A DNA stretch of 64,000 nucleotides, from assembly GCA_021300155.1 (NCBI GenBank), contig JAJTID010000048.1:1-64000 (forward strand). The letters run 5' to 3'. Positions 55,006-64,000 of the stretch are shown here, piece by piece. Numbering within the stretch: the first letter of the stretch is position 1; every line of letters begins with the position of its first letter. Below the pieces are notes generated by a model. The model did no database searches. It was given only the letters and a program-made list of their open reading frames with translations, and had not been told where the DNA came from. Source of the stretch: Pirellula sp. (lineage in GTDB: Bacteria; Planctomycetota; Planctomycetia; Pirellulales; Pirellulaceae). A program made the translations under genes and the position numbers.

Positions 55006-56613
55006 ATGCTGAAGCGATTTTCAATAGCAGCCCTGTTGTTCGTCCTGCTATTTAATGTTTATGACGTTGCCGCTTCGCCACCTAACGCTGCTGCGTCTCC
55101 GAATGTCGTGGTGATTATTGCTGATGACTTGGGGTATTCCGATATCGGTTGTTATGGCGGTGAGATTTCGACGCCCAACCTGGATGCACTGGCTGCGAAT
55201 GGATTGCGATTTACGCAGTTTTATAACACAGCGCGATGTTGGCCTAGCAGATCCGCGTTGCTAACCGGTTACTATCCGCAACAGATGCGACGCGATGCGT
55301 TGCCGGAAATCAAAGGTGGCAACAGTGGCAAACGGCCGTCATGGGCTCGATTGATACCGGATTATTTGAAGCCAGCCGGCTACCGCTGCTACCACAGCGG
55401 CAAATGGCACATTGATGGCAATGTTTTGAGTGGTGGTTTTGATCGCTCGTTCAATGTAAGGAACCAAGGTAATTTTTTCTCGGGCAAGAACGATACGATC
55501 GATGACAAGCTTGTTCCGCAGACAGTAGACGAGAAAGGCCACTATTCGACGATCGCGACGGCGGATCATGCGATCGAGTGCCTAAAGGACCATGCGGCGA
55601 ATCATTCTTCGAAACCATTCTTTCAGTATTTGGCCTTTATTGCGCCGCACTTTCCATTGCATGCGCTGCCTGAAGACATTGCCAAGTACGATCGCAAGTA
55701 CTTGGGTGGTTGGGATGCAATGCGACAAGCAAGATACGAGCGCATGCGGAAGTATGGGATAAGCAACACGGCACTTTCGCTTTTGGAACCTACAGTCGGC
55801 CCTCCTTATCCGTTTCCTGATGCGATTGCAAAGTTGGGGCCAGGTGAAATCAATCGGCCGTTGCCATGGGATCAGTTAACATCCCTTCAAAAGGAGTTTC
55901 AAGCGACCAAGATGGCGATTCATGCAGCGATGGTCGATCGCATGGACCAAGAGATCGGTCGAATCATTGCCCAATTGAGAGCGATGAACGCACTGGAGAA
56001 CACCTTGATTCTGTTTTGTTCCGACAATGGTGCCAGTGCAGAGATCATGGTTCGGGATGGTGGTCATGATCCGAATGCGGCACCGGGAAGTGCTGCCTCG
56101 TATTTGTGCCTCGGACCTGGGTTTTCCAGTGCATGCAACACACCACATCGCAGGCACAAGTCGTGGGTGCATGAGGGAGGCATCAGTACACCGTTGATCG
56201 TGCATTGGCCGCAAGGAATCGCAGACAAAGGTGCGATTCGATCAACTCCATCGCATCTCATTGATGTGGTTCCGACGGTTCTCGACCTTGCGAAAATAGA
56301 GAAACCCAAAAAGTGGAACGATGTCGAGATTCCTTCTGCACCTGGAAGAAGTCTCACGAAGGCATTTGCCGGGGAACTAACAATTGAACGGGAGTCGTTA
56401 TGGTGGTTGCATGAAGGGCACCGAGCGATCCGCGTCGGCGATTGGAAGCTTGTTGCGGCAAAAGGTGATCCATGGGAGTTGTACGATATGAAGGTTGATC
56501 GCGCGGAGCAGAACAATCTTGCGTCAGCGATGCCCGCGAAAGTGGCTGAGCTAGAAAAGGCGTGGCAAACCCAAACCGAGAGCTTTACTCAATTGGTGAA
56601 GTCCAGCGACTAG
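55006..56613 (+). CDS. Exported type I sulfatase
   Basis: 535 residues with a signal peptide (IAALLFVLLFNVYDVAAS). Hydrolyses sulfate esters, most likely on algal or host polysaccharides. D40-D41 (ADDLGYSDIG) bind calcium. The formylglycine motif is C78-W-P-S-R, of the C/S-x-P-x-R type, with Cys to be oxidised by a formylglycine-generating enzyme. HGKWH-type (HSGKWHIDG) and FCSDNGAS motifs complete the active site, and HEGGISTPLIVHWP is typical. The substrate is unknown. No other polysaccharide genes flank it. Confidence 0.93.
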   Translation: MLKRFSIAALLFVLLFNVYDVAASPPNAAASPNVVVIIADDLGYSDIGCYGGEISTPNLDALAANGLRFTQFYNTARCWPSRSALLTGYYPQQMRRDALPEIKGGNSGKRPSWARLIPDYLKPAGYRCYHSGKWHIDGNVLSGGFDRSFNVRNQGNFFSGKNDTIDDKLVPQTVDEKGHYSTIATADHAIECLKDHAANHSSKPFFQYLAFIAPHFPLHALPEDIAKYDRKYLGGWDAMRQARYERMRKYGISNTALSLLEPTVGPPYPFPDAIAKLGPGEINRPLPWDQLTSLQKEFQATKMAIHAAMVDRMDQEIGRIIAQLRAMNALENTLILFCSDNGASAEIMVRDGGHDPNAAPGSAASYLCLGPGFSSACNTPHRRHKSWVHEGGISTPLIVHWPQGIADKGAIRSTPSHLIDVVPTVLDLAKIEKPKKWNDVEIPSAPGRSLTKAFAGELTIERESLWWLHEGHRAIRVGDWKLVAAKGDPWELYDMKVDRAEQNNLASAMPAKVAELEKAWQTQTESFTQLVKSSD

Positions 56614-56683
56614 TTAGTTCGACTTGGCTACGATGGCGACTTAAACGAAACTGGAGCGATTGATTGTCGTTTGCATTTTGATT

Positions 56684-56962
56684 CTAACTTTTCATCGAGG
56701 TTTTCCAGCAAGCTCGAATTTCGGCGAGTCGTCGTTCTGCGGTTGCGACGGATTTCTCGATCATTTTTGCTGTCTCCGAATTGCTATAACCCTCCATTCG
56801 AAGGCACGCGATACGTTGAAGCTCTTGGTCTGTGAGCATCGCGAATAAACCCTGACATTCTTCTTCCACCATGGCTATCTCTTCTGGCGAAGGTGTGTTG
56901 TCTTGAACGCTATCGATACCCAGACTAGATGCTTTCAAGTCCGGCCACTCCCCCAGGTGCAA
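56684..56962 (-). pseudogene. C-terminal remnant of a planctomycete ECF sigma factor
   Basis: 92 residues matching only region 4 of ECF sigma factors: VEEECQGLFAMLTDQELQRIACLRMEGYSNSETAKMI, then SVATAERRLAEIRACW (shown here in parts). This form, with RMEGYSN and ERRLAEIR, is the one usually paired with Ser/Thr kinases in Planctomycetes. Region 2, which binds the -10 box and RNA polymerase, is missing and the only start is a TTG. The lost 5' end runs into the kinase remnant on the other strand. Confidence 0.7.
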
Positions 56963-57189
56963 TATTGATCGGTTATCCGATGGTCGTTGTCGGGGGAGGC
57001 ATGTTCTTTCGAGCGAGGATGGTCGTGCTTGTTACCAGTGTTTCTATGCTCTCGTATATTGTGCTTCTGGTCGTTAACCCATACATGCTTACTAACCGTT
57101 TTCAGCATGCAGTTTTTCTCGTTATCCTGGCTTGCATGGGGATTTGTGGATTGCACCAAGTCCGTCGCTTTCGCATGCTAAGTAACTAG
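56929..57189 (+). pseudogene. C-terminal remnant of a planctomycete membrane Ser/Thr kinase
   Basis: 86 residues with three hydrophobic stretches (ILIGYPMVVVGGGMFF, MVVLVTSVSMLSYIVLLVV, HAVFLVILACMGICGL) ending HQVRRFRMLSN. I recognise this as the membrane tail carried by many planctomycete Ser/Thr kinases, from memory of the family. A TAG stands directly before the ATG, so no kinase domain is attached. It overlaps the ECF fragment head to head, as if one deletion removed both 5' halves. It could still be a small membrane protein in its own right. Confidence 0.5.
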
Positions 57190-57261
57190 ATCGAGACTTG
57201 GAGAGATCACTCGCTCGAGTGTATGTTATGTCATCGATTGAGAAGCCCACGATAGATCCGA

Positions 57262-59736
57262 TCAACTACGAACTTTCGGAAGTTGATCGAGCGAAGTGAT
57301 GAGTGTTTCAAGGCGAGTCCTGTCGATGCTATTCAATTCCAACTGGCGACCGAATCGGACTGCATAAAAACAATCAGCCAGCCAGTAAGCGTCTTCTTGC
57401 AAGCGATTGCATTTGAGAATTGTAGCGGCCTCGATCAAAAACTCGCGTGGCGTTTGTGATGGGTTTCGTTGCAATCCCAATCTTTTGAGCGATAACGTGA
57501 TTCGTCTGAAAAATTCAACCTTCACTACATTTGTTTTTCGCCTTCGGATGCTTAATCGTGGCGCAAGCTGCGGAAACATCCACATCAATACACGTTGAAC
57601 AACAATCATAGCCAATCCTAAAACAGATATGGTCAATGCTGCTTTCCAGGAAAACCACTTGTCTGGAGATAGGAGACCGCCTATCAGTCTGCTCGATTGA
57701 AGATTGGATAAGAAATCGGATACACTGGACCAGAATGCGTTGTATGACTCCTGAGAAGATTCTGCAAAAATGGATAGCATGCCGCTTTGCCGCGACTTAT
57801 CCATATTCAGTATCATCTCCGACCAGAGATCTTGCATCACACCGAAAGTTTGTCCACTTGGTTCACGAAACGAACCACTTGCATTCGAGCCATCGCCCGA
57901 TGGTGTGGGGTCCATTCGAAGCCACATGCCGTGCTTTACCCAGCTAGGAACCCGCTCCATAAGGGCTTTCGACTTGAGTTCCTCAACACTAAAGTAAGCT
58001 TCGACCCAAACGTGAGCATGCTTTTGCTGCACTAAGAAATAGCTGCCGACCTCGTTGTATTCACTTGGTCGAAATCCACTTACTAGACGGGTGGGAATAT
58101 TCATGGAACGGAGCAGTATCGCCAAGGAAGAAGCGTAATACTCGCAATGGCCACTTCGCTTGTTCAGCAGAAAGTCCGCAATCGGATCTAACCGAGGATT
58201 GATGGGTGGGGTGTTCCGAAGAGAATACTTGAATTCTTGGCTCGTAGCGAAGTGCTGTTCCAAAAACAATGCTCTTGCAACTTTGTCTCGCGAGTCGGCT
58301 GTGCATTTATCAAGAATCTGATCGCGAAGGCGAAGAATCACGCTAAGCGATGTCGGGAATTCGGTAAGCTCTTCTCGGCGATAGATCCGAAACGAATCAC
58401 GGTCCGACTCTATTCCCGGTTCGTCCGGGAAGCAATCATTCATGCTTGGTAACAACGCCAGTTCTTCGCCCGCTAGAAATCCATACGATCGAAAGCTGAA
58501 TCGCCGTTTAATGGAGCGTGTTCGTGATTCATCTGCCGTATCTGCTAATCGCCAGTCCCGACGCATCGAGATGAAGCTCTCAGGCAGGTTCGAGTGCGCG
58601 AACGGCGCAACAACGGGAACTGGTTCTCCGAGCGAATTCTTCTCAATGATAGAAACGATCACTCTGTCTGTTTGTGTTGCAAGCTCCTGGCGTATTTCGC
58701 CCGGTTTAGGGACCGCGCGAAATGTTTTCCGATCGACCATAACGGCGGGTTCACCTTTTTCCCACACACCCTGGGTTGGTCCATCAAAGTATCTGTGAAG
58801 TACCGTGAGTCTCACATAGGGTGGTCGGTTAGGGCGGTAAGGGAGACCGCTTAGCTCGTTGAGCATTTGCATTCGAAACATGGGAGTCTCGTTCTGCCGA
58901 ATGTCCCCTCGAAACTTGAGCGACACTTGTTCTGAAAATCCAACCGACGACATAAACCAATTTTCAGGTTCGTATGCCCCAACCTTCGTTCGAGGTAATG
59001 TGTAAAAGTAAGCTGCGGAAAACAACAGCACACTGAATGAAATAGGAAGAATACTGCTTCTCCATCGCGAGAATTGTTTTAACGCCGACCGCGATGCCAA
59101 AGTCTCTAGTGAATCTGTTGAAGTCAATGACACGCCTGAACTCTGCTTGGAAACAGCGTTTTCACGACCGAACCAGTGCATCCACTTTGCCCACAAGCTG
59201 ATCGATTCGGATTGCGACTCACCATGTCGCATTTGCGACGCGTACTGAGCCAGGGCGATCATGGTTGCCGTCCCAATCGCAAGAATCGGTAACATCAATA
59301 CGCCGTAGAGTACGTTGTCATTTACCAGGGCTCCAACGACTAGTTCCAGTAGCAGGAACACTCCCCATTGTTCGAAAACCCTCTTGTTCTTCTTCTGAAA
59401 AATCAAAGGGAGTTGGACATAAACCAGCAGGTTGCCTACTGCTAACAATCGATTGGCTGCCGCATCGCCTAAGAACTGGCCGACGGCGAAGATGGCTCCA
59501 GTAATCATCAGCACATAGACTAGGAAACGATGAATGGTGAACCAACGCAACAAATCCGTGTATAGAACTCCGACCAAGACGGAGATACCTACCAATGTTG
59601 GCAGCGACCAGGACTCTTGCCCCAGACCAACTAGCCCCGCAATCATCGTAGCGAGAATACCAAAATAGACCGAACATCGGAGCAGCACTCGATCCGATAG
59701 GCTTGGTTCCTTTGGGTTGTTCTGGACTTGCATCAT
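57262..59736 (-). CDS. DUF3488/transglutaminase-core membrane protein
   Basis: 824 residues. N-terminal half: about six membrane spans (1-180) and another near 230-250. Periplasmic middle: a beta-rich part and then the transglutaminase fold with Cys (about 529, in GHCEY), His (about 575, in HAHVW) and Asp (about 608, in MDPTP), all three of the triad. A last span lies near 690-710, followed by a cytoplasmic tail (about 720-824) of DUF4129 type. Members are peptidase-like or cross-linking enzymes of unknown substrate and are usually next to MoxR and DUF58 genes; neither is here. Confidence 0.88.
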   Translation of the reverse strand: MMQVQNNPKEPSLSDRVLLRCSVYFGILATMIAGLVGLGQESWSLPTLVGISVLVGVLYTDLLRWFTIHRFLVYVLMITGAIFAVGQFLGDAAANRLLAVGNLLVYVQLPLIFQKKNKRVFEQWGVFLLLELVVGALVNDNVLYGVLMLPILAIGTATMIALAQYASQMRHGESQSESISLWAKWMHWFGRENAVSKQSSGVSLTSTDSLETLASRSALKQFSRWRSSILPISFSVLLFSAAYFYTLPRTKVGAYEPENWFMSSVGFSEQVSLKFRGDIRQNETPMFRMQMLNELSGLPYRPNRPPYVRLTVLHRYFDGPTQGVWEKGEPAVMVDRKTFRAVPKPGEIRQELATQTDRVIVSIIEKNSLGEPVPVVAPFAHSNLPESFISMRRDWRLADTADESRTRSIKRRFSFRSYGFLAGEELALLPSMNDCFPDEPGIESDRDSFRIYRREELTEFPTSLSVILRLRDQILDKCTADSRDKVARALFLEQHFATSQEFKYSLRNTPPINPRLDPIADFLLNKRSGHCEYYASSLAILLRSMNIPTRLVSGFRPSEYNEVGSYFLVQQKHAHVWVEAYFSVEELKSKALMERVPSWVKHGMWLRMDPTPSGDGSNASGSFREPSGQTFGVMQDLWSEMILNMDKSRQSGMLSIFAESSQESYNAFWSSVSDFLSNLQSSRLIGGLLSPDKWFSWKAALTISVLGLAMIVVQRVLMWMFPQLAPRLSIRRRKTNVVKVEFFRRITLSLKRLGLQRNPSQTPREFLIEAATILKCNRLQEDAYWLADCFYAVRFGRQLELNSIDRTRLETLITSLDQLPKVRS

Positions 59737-59763
59737 GTTCGTCGCCTCCAGCCCATGGCTCGC

Positions 59764-61011
59764 TTATCGCTTAAGAATCGTTTTCCTTGCACTCATTTTA
59801 ACAAACTCGATAACTCCGAGCAGCACAGCGAGAGCAATTAGCAAGATTCCCCAGAAAACAATCAACATCGAAGGGGGCAAGATGATTTCCGAAACTGTCG
59901 TCCAAATGTTCGCCCAGTTGTATAGCGTGTAAACGACTCCCAGCGATAGATAAGGGCCGAATGGTGTTGACGAGTCTCTAGTAACTATCCAGAAACCTAC
60001 CACGAATATCAAGCCAAAGAACGGCGATAGAAAAAACGAAATCCAAACCACTTGCCAGCCCGTAAATGCCCCCACCATTGCCATCAGTGTTACGTCACCG
60101 AAACCCAATGCCTCTTTCTTGAGAACCACAGCCGCAACAATGCGAAAGGACCAAACCAAAAGACCTCCTAGTCCAATTCCGAACAGAGAGGAGAGCATGC
60201 TTTCCCATCGTACTGGCGTTAAGAAATAGTAGGCTGCGATGATTCCCACCGTTCCCACCACTGCCATCCATATCACTCGAATCGTCCATGGGTCGCGAGC
60301 CAGATAAGCCCAAAAATAGTTCCATGCCTTCTTCCAACCACGTCGTGTAATCCAAACCCGATTGAGCAACGCAAAGCACCAACCAAGCCAGAAAAAGATC
60401 GCTAAAAACAACGCTAGACTCCCGCCTTGAATCCAGCTTGCAGGCCAAAGAAACGGCGAGTTCGCGTGCAAGTCGACCATAGCTACTGTAGGCCAATCCG
60501 TCGGATCCAGCTCTTTCAATCGCCAGTCAGGAAATGCTGCTGACATGACAACGGCTAAGCATGTGCCTGGCACCGTGATGACGTCAGGAATTGTCCTCTC
60601 ATCAAAGTCGATGAACGTGGCGACCGTCAATAATAATGTTAGCAACCCTACGCATACAAACGATTGAAACAATACGTAGTCGCTGGCAGGCGGCACTCCG
60701 AGAGGTAGCAATCTACCAGCCATGATGTAGGAATACATCCACCATAGCGCTATGGGGACAGAGAGTTCGATCAGCATTGGACGTAACCAAAAGAGCCATC
60801 CATGTTTATCCGATTCGCTGGTGCGGGCGAACCAGCCCAACACAGGCACTTTCTGAATAAGAGGCCGGGCGGGCGAATCGGGGGGGCGTTGCCACGGACT
60901 GATCGGTCGAGGAAAGTATGCGAACTGGTAGATCGCGTAATTGATGAATGGTCCGAGGATCAGTCCCAGCAATGCGATGATGAAGCCCAGCAAAGCGATC
61001 ATGTATTCCAC
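59764..61011 (-). CDS. Prepilin peptidase, A24 family, cysteine-free form
   Basis: 415 residues, with eight or more membrane spans. Aspartyl protease motifs are DFDERTIPD near 134-142 and GFGDVTLM near 304-311 (the GxGD motif). The N-terminal loop between the first spans (ISPWQRPPDSPARPL then RPMLIELSVP) corresponds to the methylase/zinc domain of PilD but lacks all its cysteines. It should cleave and perhaps methylate prepilins for the type IV pilus-like system; the PilM-PilN operon lies 30 kb away. The tail after 390 is basic. Confidence 0.87.
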   Translation of the reverse strand: MEYMIALLGFIIALLGLILGPFINYAIYQFAYFPRPISPWQRPPDSPARPLIQKVPVLGWFARTSESDKHGWLFWLRPMLIELSVPIALWWMYSYIMAGRLLPLGVPPASDYVLFQSFVCVGLLTLLLTVATFIDFDERTIPDVITVPGTCLAVVMSAAFPDWRLKELDPTDWPTVAMVDLHANSPFLWPASWIQGGSLALFLAIFFWLGWCFALLNRVWITRRGWKKAWNYFWAYLARDPWTIRVIWMAVVGTVGIIAAYYFLTPVRWESMLSSLFGIGLGGLLVWSFRIVAAVVLKKEALGFGDVTLMAMVGAFTGWQVVWISFFLSPFFGLIFVVGFWIVTRDSSTPFGPYLSLGVVYTLYNWANIWTTVSEIILPPSMLIVFWGILLIALAVLLGVIEFVKMSARKTILKR

Positions 61012-61072
61012 CCGTCACGTTGCTTTCTTTGTTGCATGCTATGAGCCCGGTGTATTCAAGACGTTCGAGAAT

Positions 61073-61618
61073 TCAATCGCCAGTGGATTGCCATTGGACA
61101 TAGCTACGAAAGACGTCGTCTGCCAGTTGCTCCAATTCTACCGTATCGCTTGAAAAAGATGCATGCGCAACCGTTTGGTAAAGAGGAGATCGCCGTTCCA
61201 AAACGGTCTCAATCTCCTCGACGACTCCAAGTTTGCTAAGAGCTGGGCGGCGTGCTTTGGTGGTCGTGTCCGTTGCGATCCTCATTGCTAATGTTGTGGG
61301 GCTGGCTTTTAACCATGCCACCCATCCACTTCGACGGATTAGCTCTCGATTGGTCTCTCGAAGTATTGCCCCACCACCGAGGGCGATTACGTGAGGCTCA
61401 GGTCGTTTGGAGACCTCTGCAATCACAGCCGACTCTTGATCGCGGAATCCTTCCTCGCCGACCGCCTCAAAGATGCTGGCGATAGTGGCACCAGCTTTCG
61501 TTTCAATCAATTCATCTGTATCAACCACAGGTCGATTCAACCGGCTGCCGAGCAGCCTAGAAAGCGTAGACTTTCCACATCCCCGATATCCGGTTAGATA
61601 GAGATGGATCGCTTTCAA
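61073..61618 (-). CDS. aroK: Shikimate kinase
   Basis: Phosphorylates shikimate at the 3-hydroxyl in aromatic amino acid synthesis. 181 residues. Walker A GYRGCGKST at 9-17, DTDELIE as the shikimate and Mg-binding strand, and ALGGGAIL as the substrate loop are all present. Other aro genes are not near. It is 14 bases from the upstream rplU gene on the same strand, so the two are probably co-transcribed. Confidence 0.93.
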   Translation of the reverse strand: MKAIHLYLTGYRGCGKSTLSRLLGSRLNRPVVDTDELIETKAGATIASIFEAVGEEGFRDQESAVIAEVSKRPEPHVIALGGGAILRETNRELIRRSGWVAWLKASPTTLAMRIATDTTTKARRPALSKLGVVEEIETVLERRSPLYQTVAHASFSSDTVELEQLADDVFRSYVQWQSTGD

Positions 61619-61632
61619 TTGCTACCGCAACC

Positions 61633-61947
61633 CTAGCCGTTGATCGATTCGATTTTGATCCGAGTGTACTTTTGACGGTGTCCTGTTCGGACATCGTAGT
61701 TCTTTCTGCGGCGGAACTTTTGAATGTAGATCTTTTCGCCTTTTTCAAGGCCAACGACCGACGCTGTTACTTTTGCACCATCTACAGTGGGGCGCCCCAA
61801 CTTGAGGCCGCTTTCGCCTCCGATGGCAAGAATTCGATCGAATTCGATTTGGTCGCCTGTTTCAGCGGTATCGCGGTAATCGATATCCAGAAGTTGATCT
61901 TTTTCGACTTTAAACTGGCGTCCGCCGTCACAAATAATCGCGTACAT
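61633..61947 (-). CDS. rplU: 50S ribosomal protein L21
   Basis: 104 residues: MYAIICDGGRQFKVEKDQ at the start and FRRRKNYDVRTGHRQKYTRIKI at the end are the L21 hallmarks. L21 is normally followed by rpmA (L27); here the next gene on the strand is aroK and L27 is missing, so the usual pair is split. The region upstream (61948-62170) is the divergent gap with pyrG and holds both promoters. Confidence 0.95.
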   Translation of the reverse strand: MYAIICDGGRQFKVEKDQLLDIDYRDTAETGDQIEFDRILAIGGESGLKLGRPTVDGAKVTASVVGLEKGEKIYIQKFRRRKNYDVRTGHRQKYTRIKIESING

Positions 61948-62170
61948 GGCTCGTAAAACGGAATTTTCTAGGAATATTGGCTAACATCCAAAAATTGGAG
62001 AACCTCGAAGGATACTTGGCCACCTTGGTTTCGTCGAGCCCAAAACTCCCGGGCAATTTCCGAAAAACAACTCGTTTGTCAGCCGGGATTGTCGATGCTA
62101 CGATTTGGGTCCGTCATCGTCTCGCTCTTCCAAATCGTGTTCCCACTCGCAAAATGACGGATCTTTTACC

Positions 62171-63841
62171 ATGACCAAGCATATTTTCGTGACTGGAGGG
62201 GTTGTAAGCTCCATTGGCAAGGGGCTTACCAGTGCCTCGATCGGAATGCTTTTGGAAGCCCGCGGACTACGGGTTCGCATGCAAAAGCTCGATCCGTACA
62301 TTAACGTCGACCCCGGCACGATGAGCCCCTATCAGCACGGGGAAGTCTACGTGTTGGATGACGGCAGCGAAACCGATTTGGACCTCGGACATTATGAGCG
62401 ATTCACCAGCGGCCGCTTGACTCGGGATTCCAACTACACGACGGGACAAATCTACCTGCGCGTGATCGAAAAGGAACGCCGAGGCCAATTCCTCGGGAAA
62501 ACCGTTCAGGTCATTCCGCATATCACGAATGAGATCAAAGAAGCGATCCACCGGATGGCTGACAAGGATACGGATATCGTCATCACTGAGATCGGCGGCA
62601 CCGTGGGCGATATTGAATCGCTCCCGTTCCTGGAAGCGATTCGGCAGTTTCGACAAGACATCGGACGCGACAACTGTTTGTTCATTCACCTTACCTTGGT
62701 GCCGTACCTCAAGGCAGCCGCCGAAATCAAAACCAAACCGACTCAGCATTCGGTCGGGTTGCTCCGCCAAATTGGTATCCAACCGGAAATGTTGATCTGC
62801 CGATGTGAACAAAGTATCTCTCGCGAAGAACGGGAGAAAATCGCTTTGTTCTGCAATGTCGACCTGGAAGCAGTGATCGAAGAATTGGACAAAGACTTTT
62901 CGATTTACGAAGTCCCACTTTCGCTGCGTGATCACAAGCTCGATGAGTTTGTGATGAAAAAATTCCAACTGACGGGCCAACCATTGAAGCTGGACGCATG
63001 GGACAATTTGATGTTCGCATTGCGAAACCCTAAGCATGAAATCAGTATCGCTGTCGTTGGTAAGTATGCAGAACACAAAGATGCCTACAAATCGATCTAT
63101 GAATCTCTAGATCATGCAGGGATCCATCACCATGCACAGATTCGTATCGCCCGAATCCAAAGCGCTGATATCGAAGAAGAAGGGCCAGAACGATTGCTCG
63201 CTGGCTACGATGGAATCTTGATTCCCGGCGGTTTCGGCGAACGTGGTGTCGAAGGCAAAGTGCAAGCGATCCGCTACGCTCGCGAACGAGAAATTCCTTT
63301 TTTCGGAATCTGCTTGGGTATGCAATGCGCTGCCATCGAATTCGGTCGAAACATCGTGGGGTTGGACCGAGCTCACTCAACGGAATTCGATAAGGACACC
63401 CCAAACCCTGTGATCTGTTTGCTCGATGAACAAAAACAAGTTACCAATCTGGGCGGGACAATGCGCCTTGGTGCGCAACCATGCTCTCTCATCGAAGGTT
63501 CCACTGCTCACAAAGCTTATCAAGAATCACAAGTTTCCGAGCGACATCGACATCGATACGAATTCAACAACGTCTATCGAAGCCAATTCGAAGCCCATGG
63601 CATGCGATTTTCCGGATTAAGCCCCGACGGCACGTTAGTTGAAATTCTAGAAATACCGTCGCACCCTTTTTACTTGGCCGTCCAATTCCACCCAGAATTC
63701 AAGAGCAAGCCAACCAAATCACACCCGCTGTTTGCTGCGTTTGTGAATGCAGCAGTTCAACGTCGAACTGGTCGTAAGCAACGTAATGTGAATGCCGATA
63801 ACGTCGAACAACGTGTTTCGCCGCCCGCTATCGCTCCGTAA
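62171..63841 (+). CDS. pyrG: CTP synthase
   Basis: Makes CTP from UTP, ATP and glutamine. From the ATG at 62171 it has 556 residues; an upstream GTG-like frame from 62105 adds residues unrelated to the family. Amidoligase domain: [19 protein letters not shown] at the start, then [20 protein letters not shown] and [17 protein letters not shown]. The glutaminase domain holds Cys in [11 protein letters not shown] near 380, with His and Glu in the final [12 protein letters not shown]. The short C-terminal extension (KQRNVNADN-like) is not essential to the family. Confidence 0.96.
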   Translation: MTKHIFVTGGVVSSIGKGLTSASIGMLLEARGLRVRMQKLDPYINVDPGTMSPYQHGEVYVLDDGSETDLDLGHYERFTSGRLTRDSNYTTGQIYLRVIEKERRGQFLGKTVQVIPHITNEIKEAIHRMADKDTDIVITEIGGTVGDIESLPFLEAIRQFRQDIGRDNCLFIHLTLVPYLKAAAEIKTKPTQHSVGLLRQIGIQPEMLICRCEQSISREEREKIALFCNVDLEAVIEELDKDFSIYEVPLSLRDHKLDEFVMKKFQLTGQPLKLDAWDNLMFALRNPKHEISIAVVGKYAEHKDAYKSIYESLDHAGIHHHAQIRIARIQSADIEEEGPERLLAGYDGILIPGGFGERGVEGKVQAIRYAREREIPFFGICLGMQCAAIEFGRNIVGLDRAHSTEFDKDTPNPVICLLDEQKQVTNLGGTMRLGAQPCSLIEGSTAHKAYQESQVSERHRHRYEFNNVYRSQFEAHGMRFSGLSPDGTLVEILEIPSHPFYLAVQFHPEFKSKPTKSHPLFAAFVNAAVQRRTGRKQRNVNADNVEQRVSPPAIAP

Positions 63842-64000
63842 ACTAGACCATGCAATTTGCAATGGCTTTCGATGCCTGCAACATTGCGTGACCGCGGCTT
63901 TCATTGCAGTCGCGGTCGCTGCATCGCGGTTGGTTATTAAGGTTTAACTGCTTTGAGCAGAAACGTCGGATTGGCGGACTCGAGGCGCAACTTATCAAGC

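Noticed and set aside
63842-64000. Terminator after pyrG (GACCGCG / CGCGGTC inverted repeat near 63889-63917)
   Set aside because: The 7-bp stem has a long loop and no T-run follows; support is too weak to list.

Overview
The window reads as a chromosomal segment from a planctomycete, most likely of the Pirellula/Rhodopirellula group. I base this on gene families rather than a marker gene. They include a formylglycine-type sulfatase, a DUF1501/Tat-style secretome, giant Gly-Met-rich secreted proteins, PQQ-propeller proteins, a zinc-ribbon/ExbD fusion, remnants of the ECF sigma/Ser-Thr kinase type typical of Planctomycetes, and a microcompartment (BMC) shell protein. Base composition is moderate (about half G+C). 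I see no tRNA, rRNA, phage, insertion sequence or CRISPR array.

Layout. 1-13 kb holds housekeeping and metabolic genes: threonine dehydrogenase, metG, 6-phosphogluconolactonase, a DUF2293 protein, an enolase-superfamily enzyme, a glycosyltransferase and clpB. 13.1-13.5 kb holds a decayed propeller lipoprotein gene. 13.7-18.7 kb is a forward run of pepA, tsaB, ispG and a sialate O-acetylesterase. 18.8-24.8 kb holds a carotenoid-type FAD oxidoreductase, argC, a DUF502 membrane protein and a cobA-hemD fusion between two small membrane proteins. 25-30 kb holds a TPR protein with an amino-acid permease, and facing them a tandem-domain BMC shell protein behind a large TPR protein. 30.2-39 kb is a type IV pilus-like inner-membrane operon. 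It has a natural PilM-PilN fusion, two single-pass proteins full of Gly-Met repeats, and a PQQ-propeller protein. 39-41 kb holds a secreted protein, a region with strong RNA-like folding, and a coiled-coil zinc-ribbon protein. 41.3-52 kb is a tight operon: exbB, exbD, a zinc-ribbon-exbD fusion, a membrane-anchored propeller, an oligopeptide-binding-protein relative, a large secreted protein, a degenerate receiver protein, then a Fur regulator.

The most unusual locus is 52.2-54.6 kb. A TIGR04222-type membrane protein ends in a tail of almost pure Gly and Cys. It overlaps a DUF692 (multinuclear non-haem iron oxidase, MNIO) gene, which overlaps a third gene of the size and style of MNIO partner proteins. 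I read this as a peptide-modification system whose substrate is the tail of a membrane protein.

55-64 kb holds a sulfatase, fused remnants of an ECF sigma factor and a kinase, a DUF3488/transglutaminase membrane protein, a cysteine-free prepilin peptidase that may serve the pilus operon, aroK, rplU (without rpmA) and pyrG.
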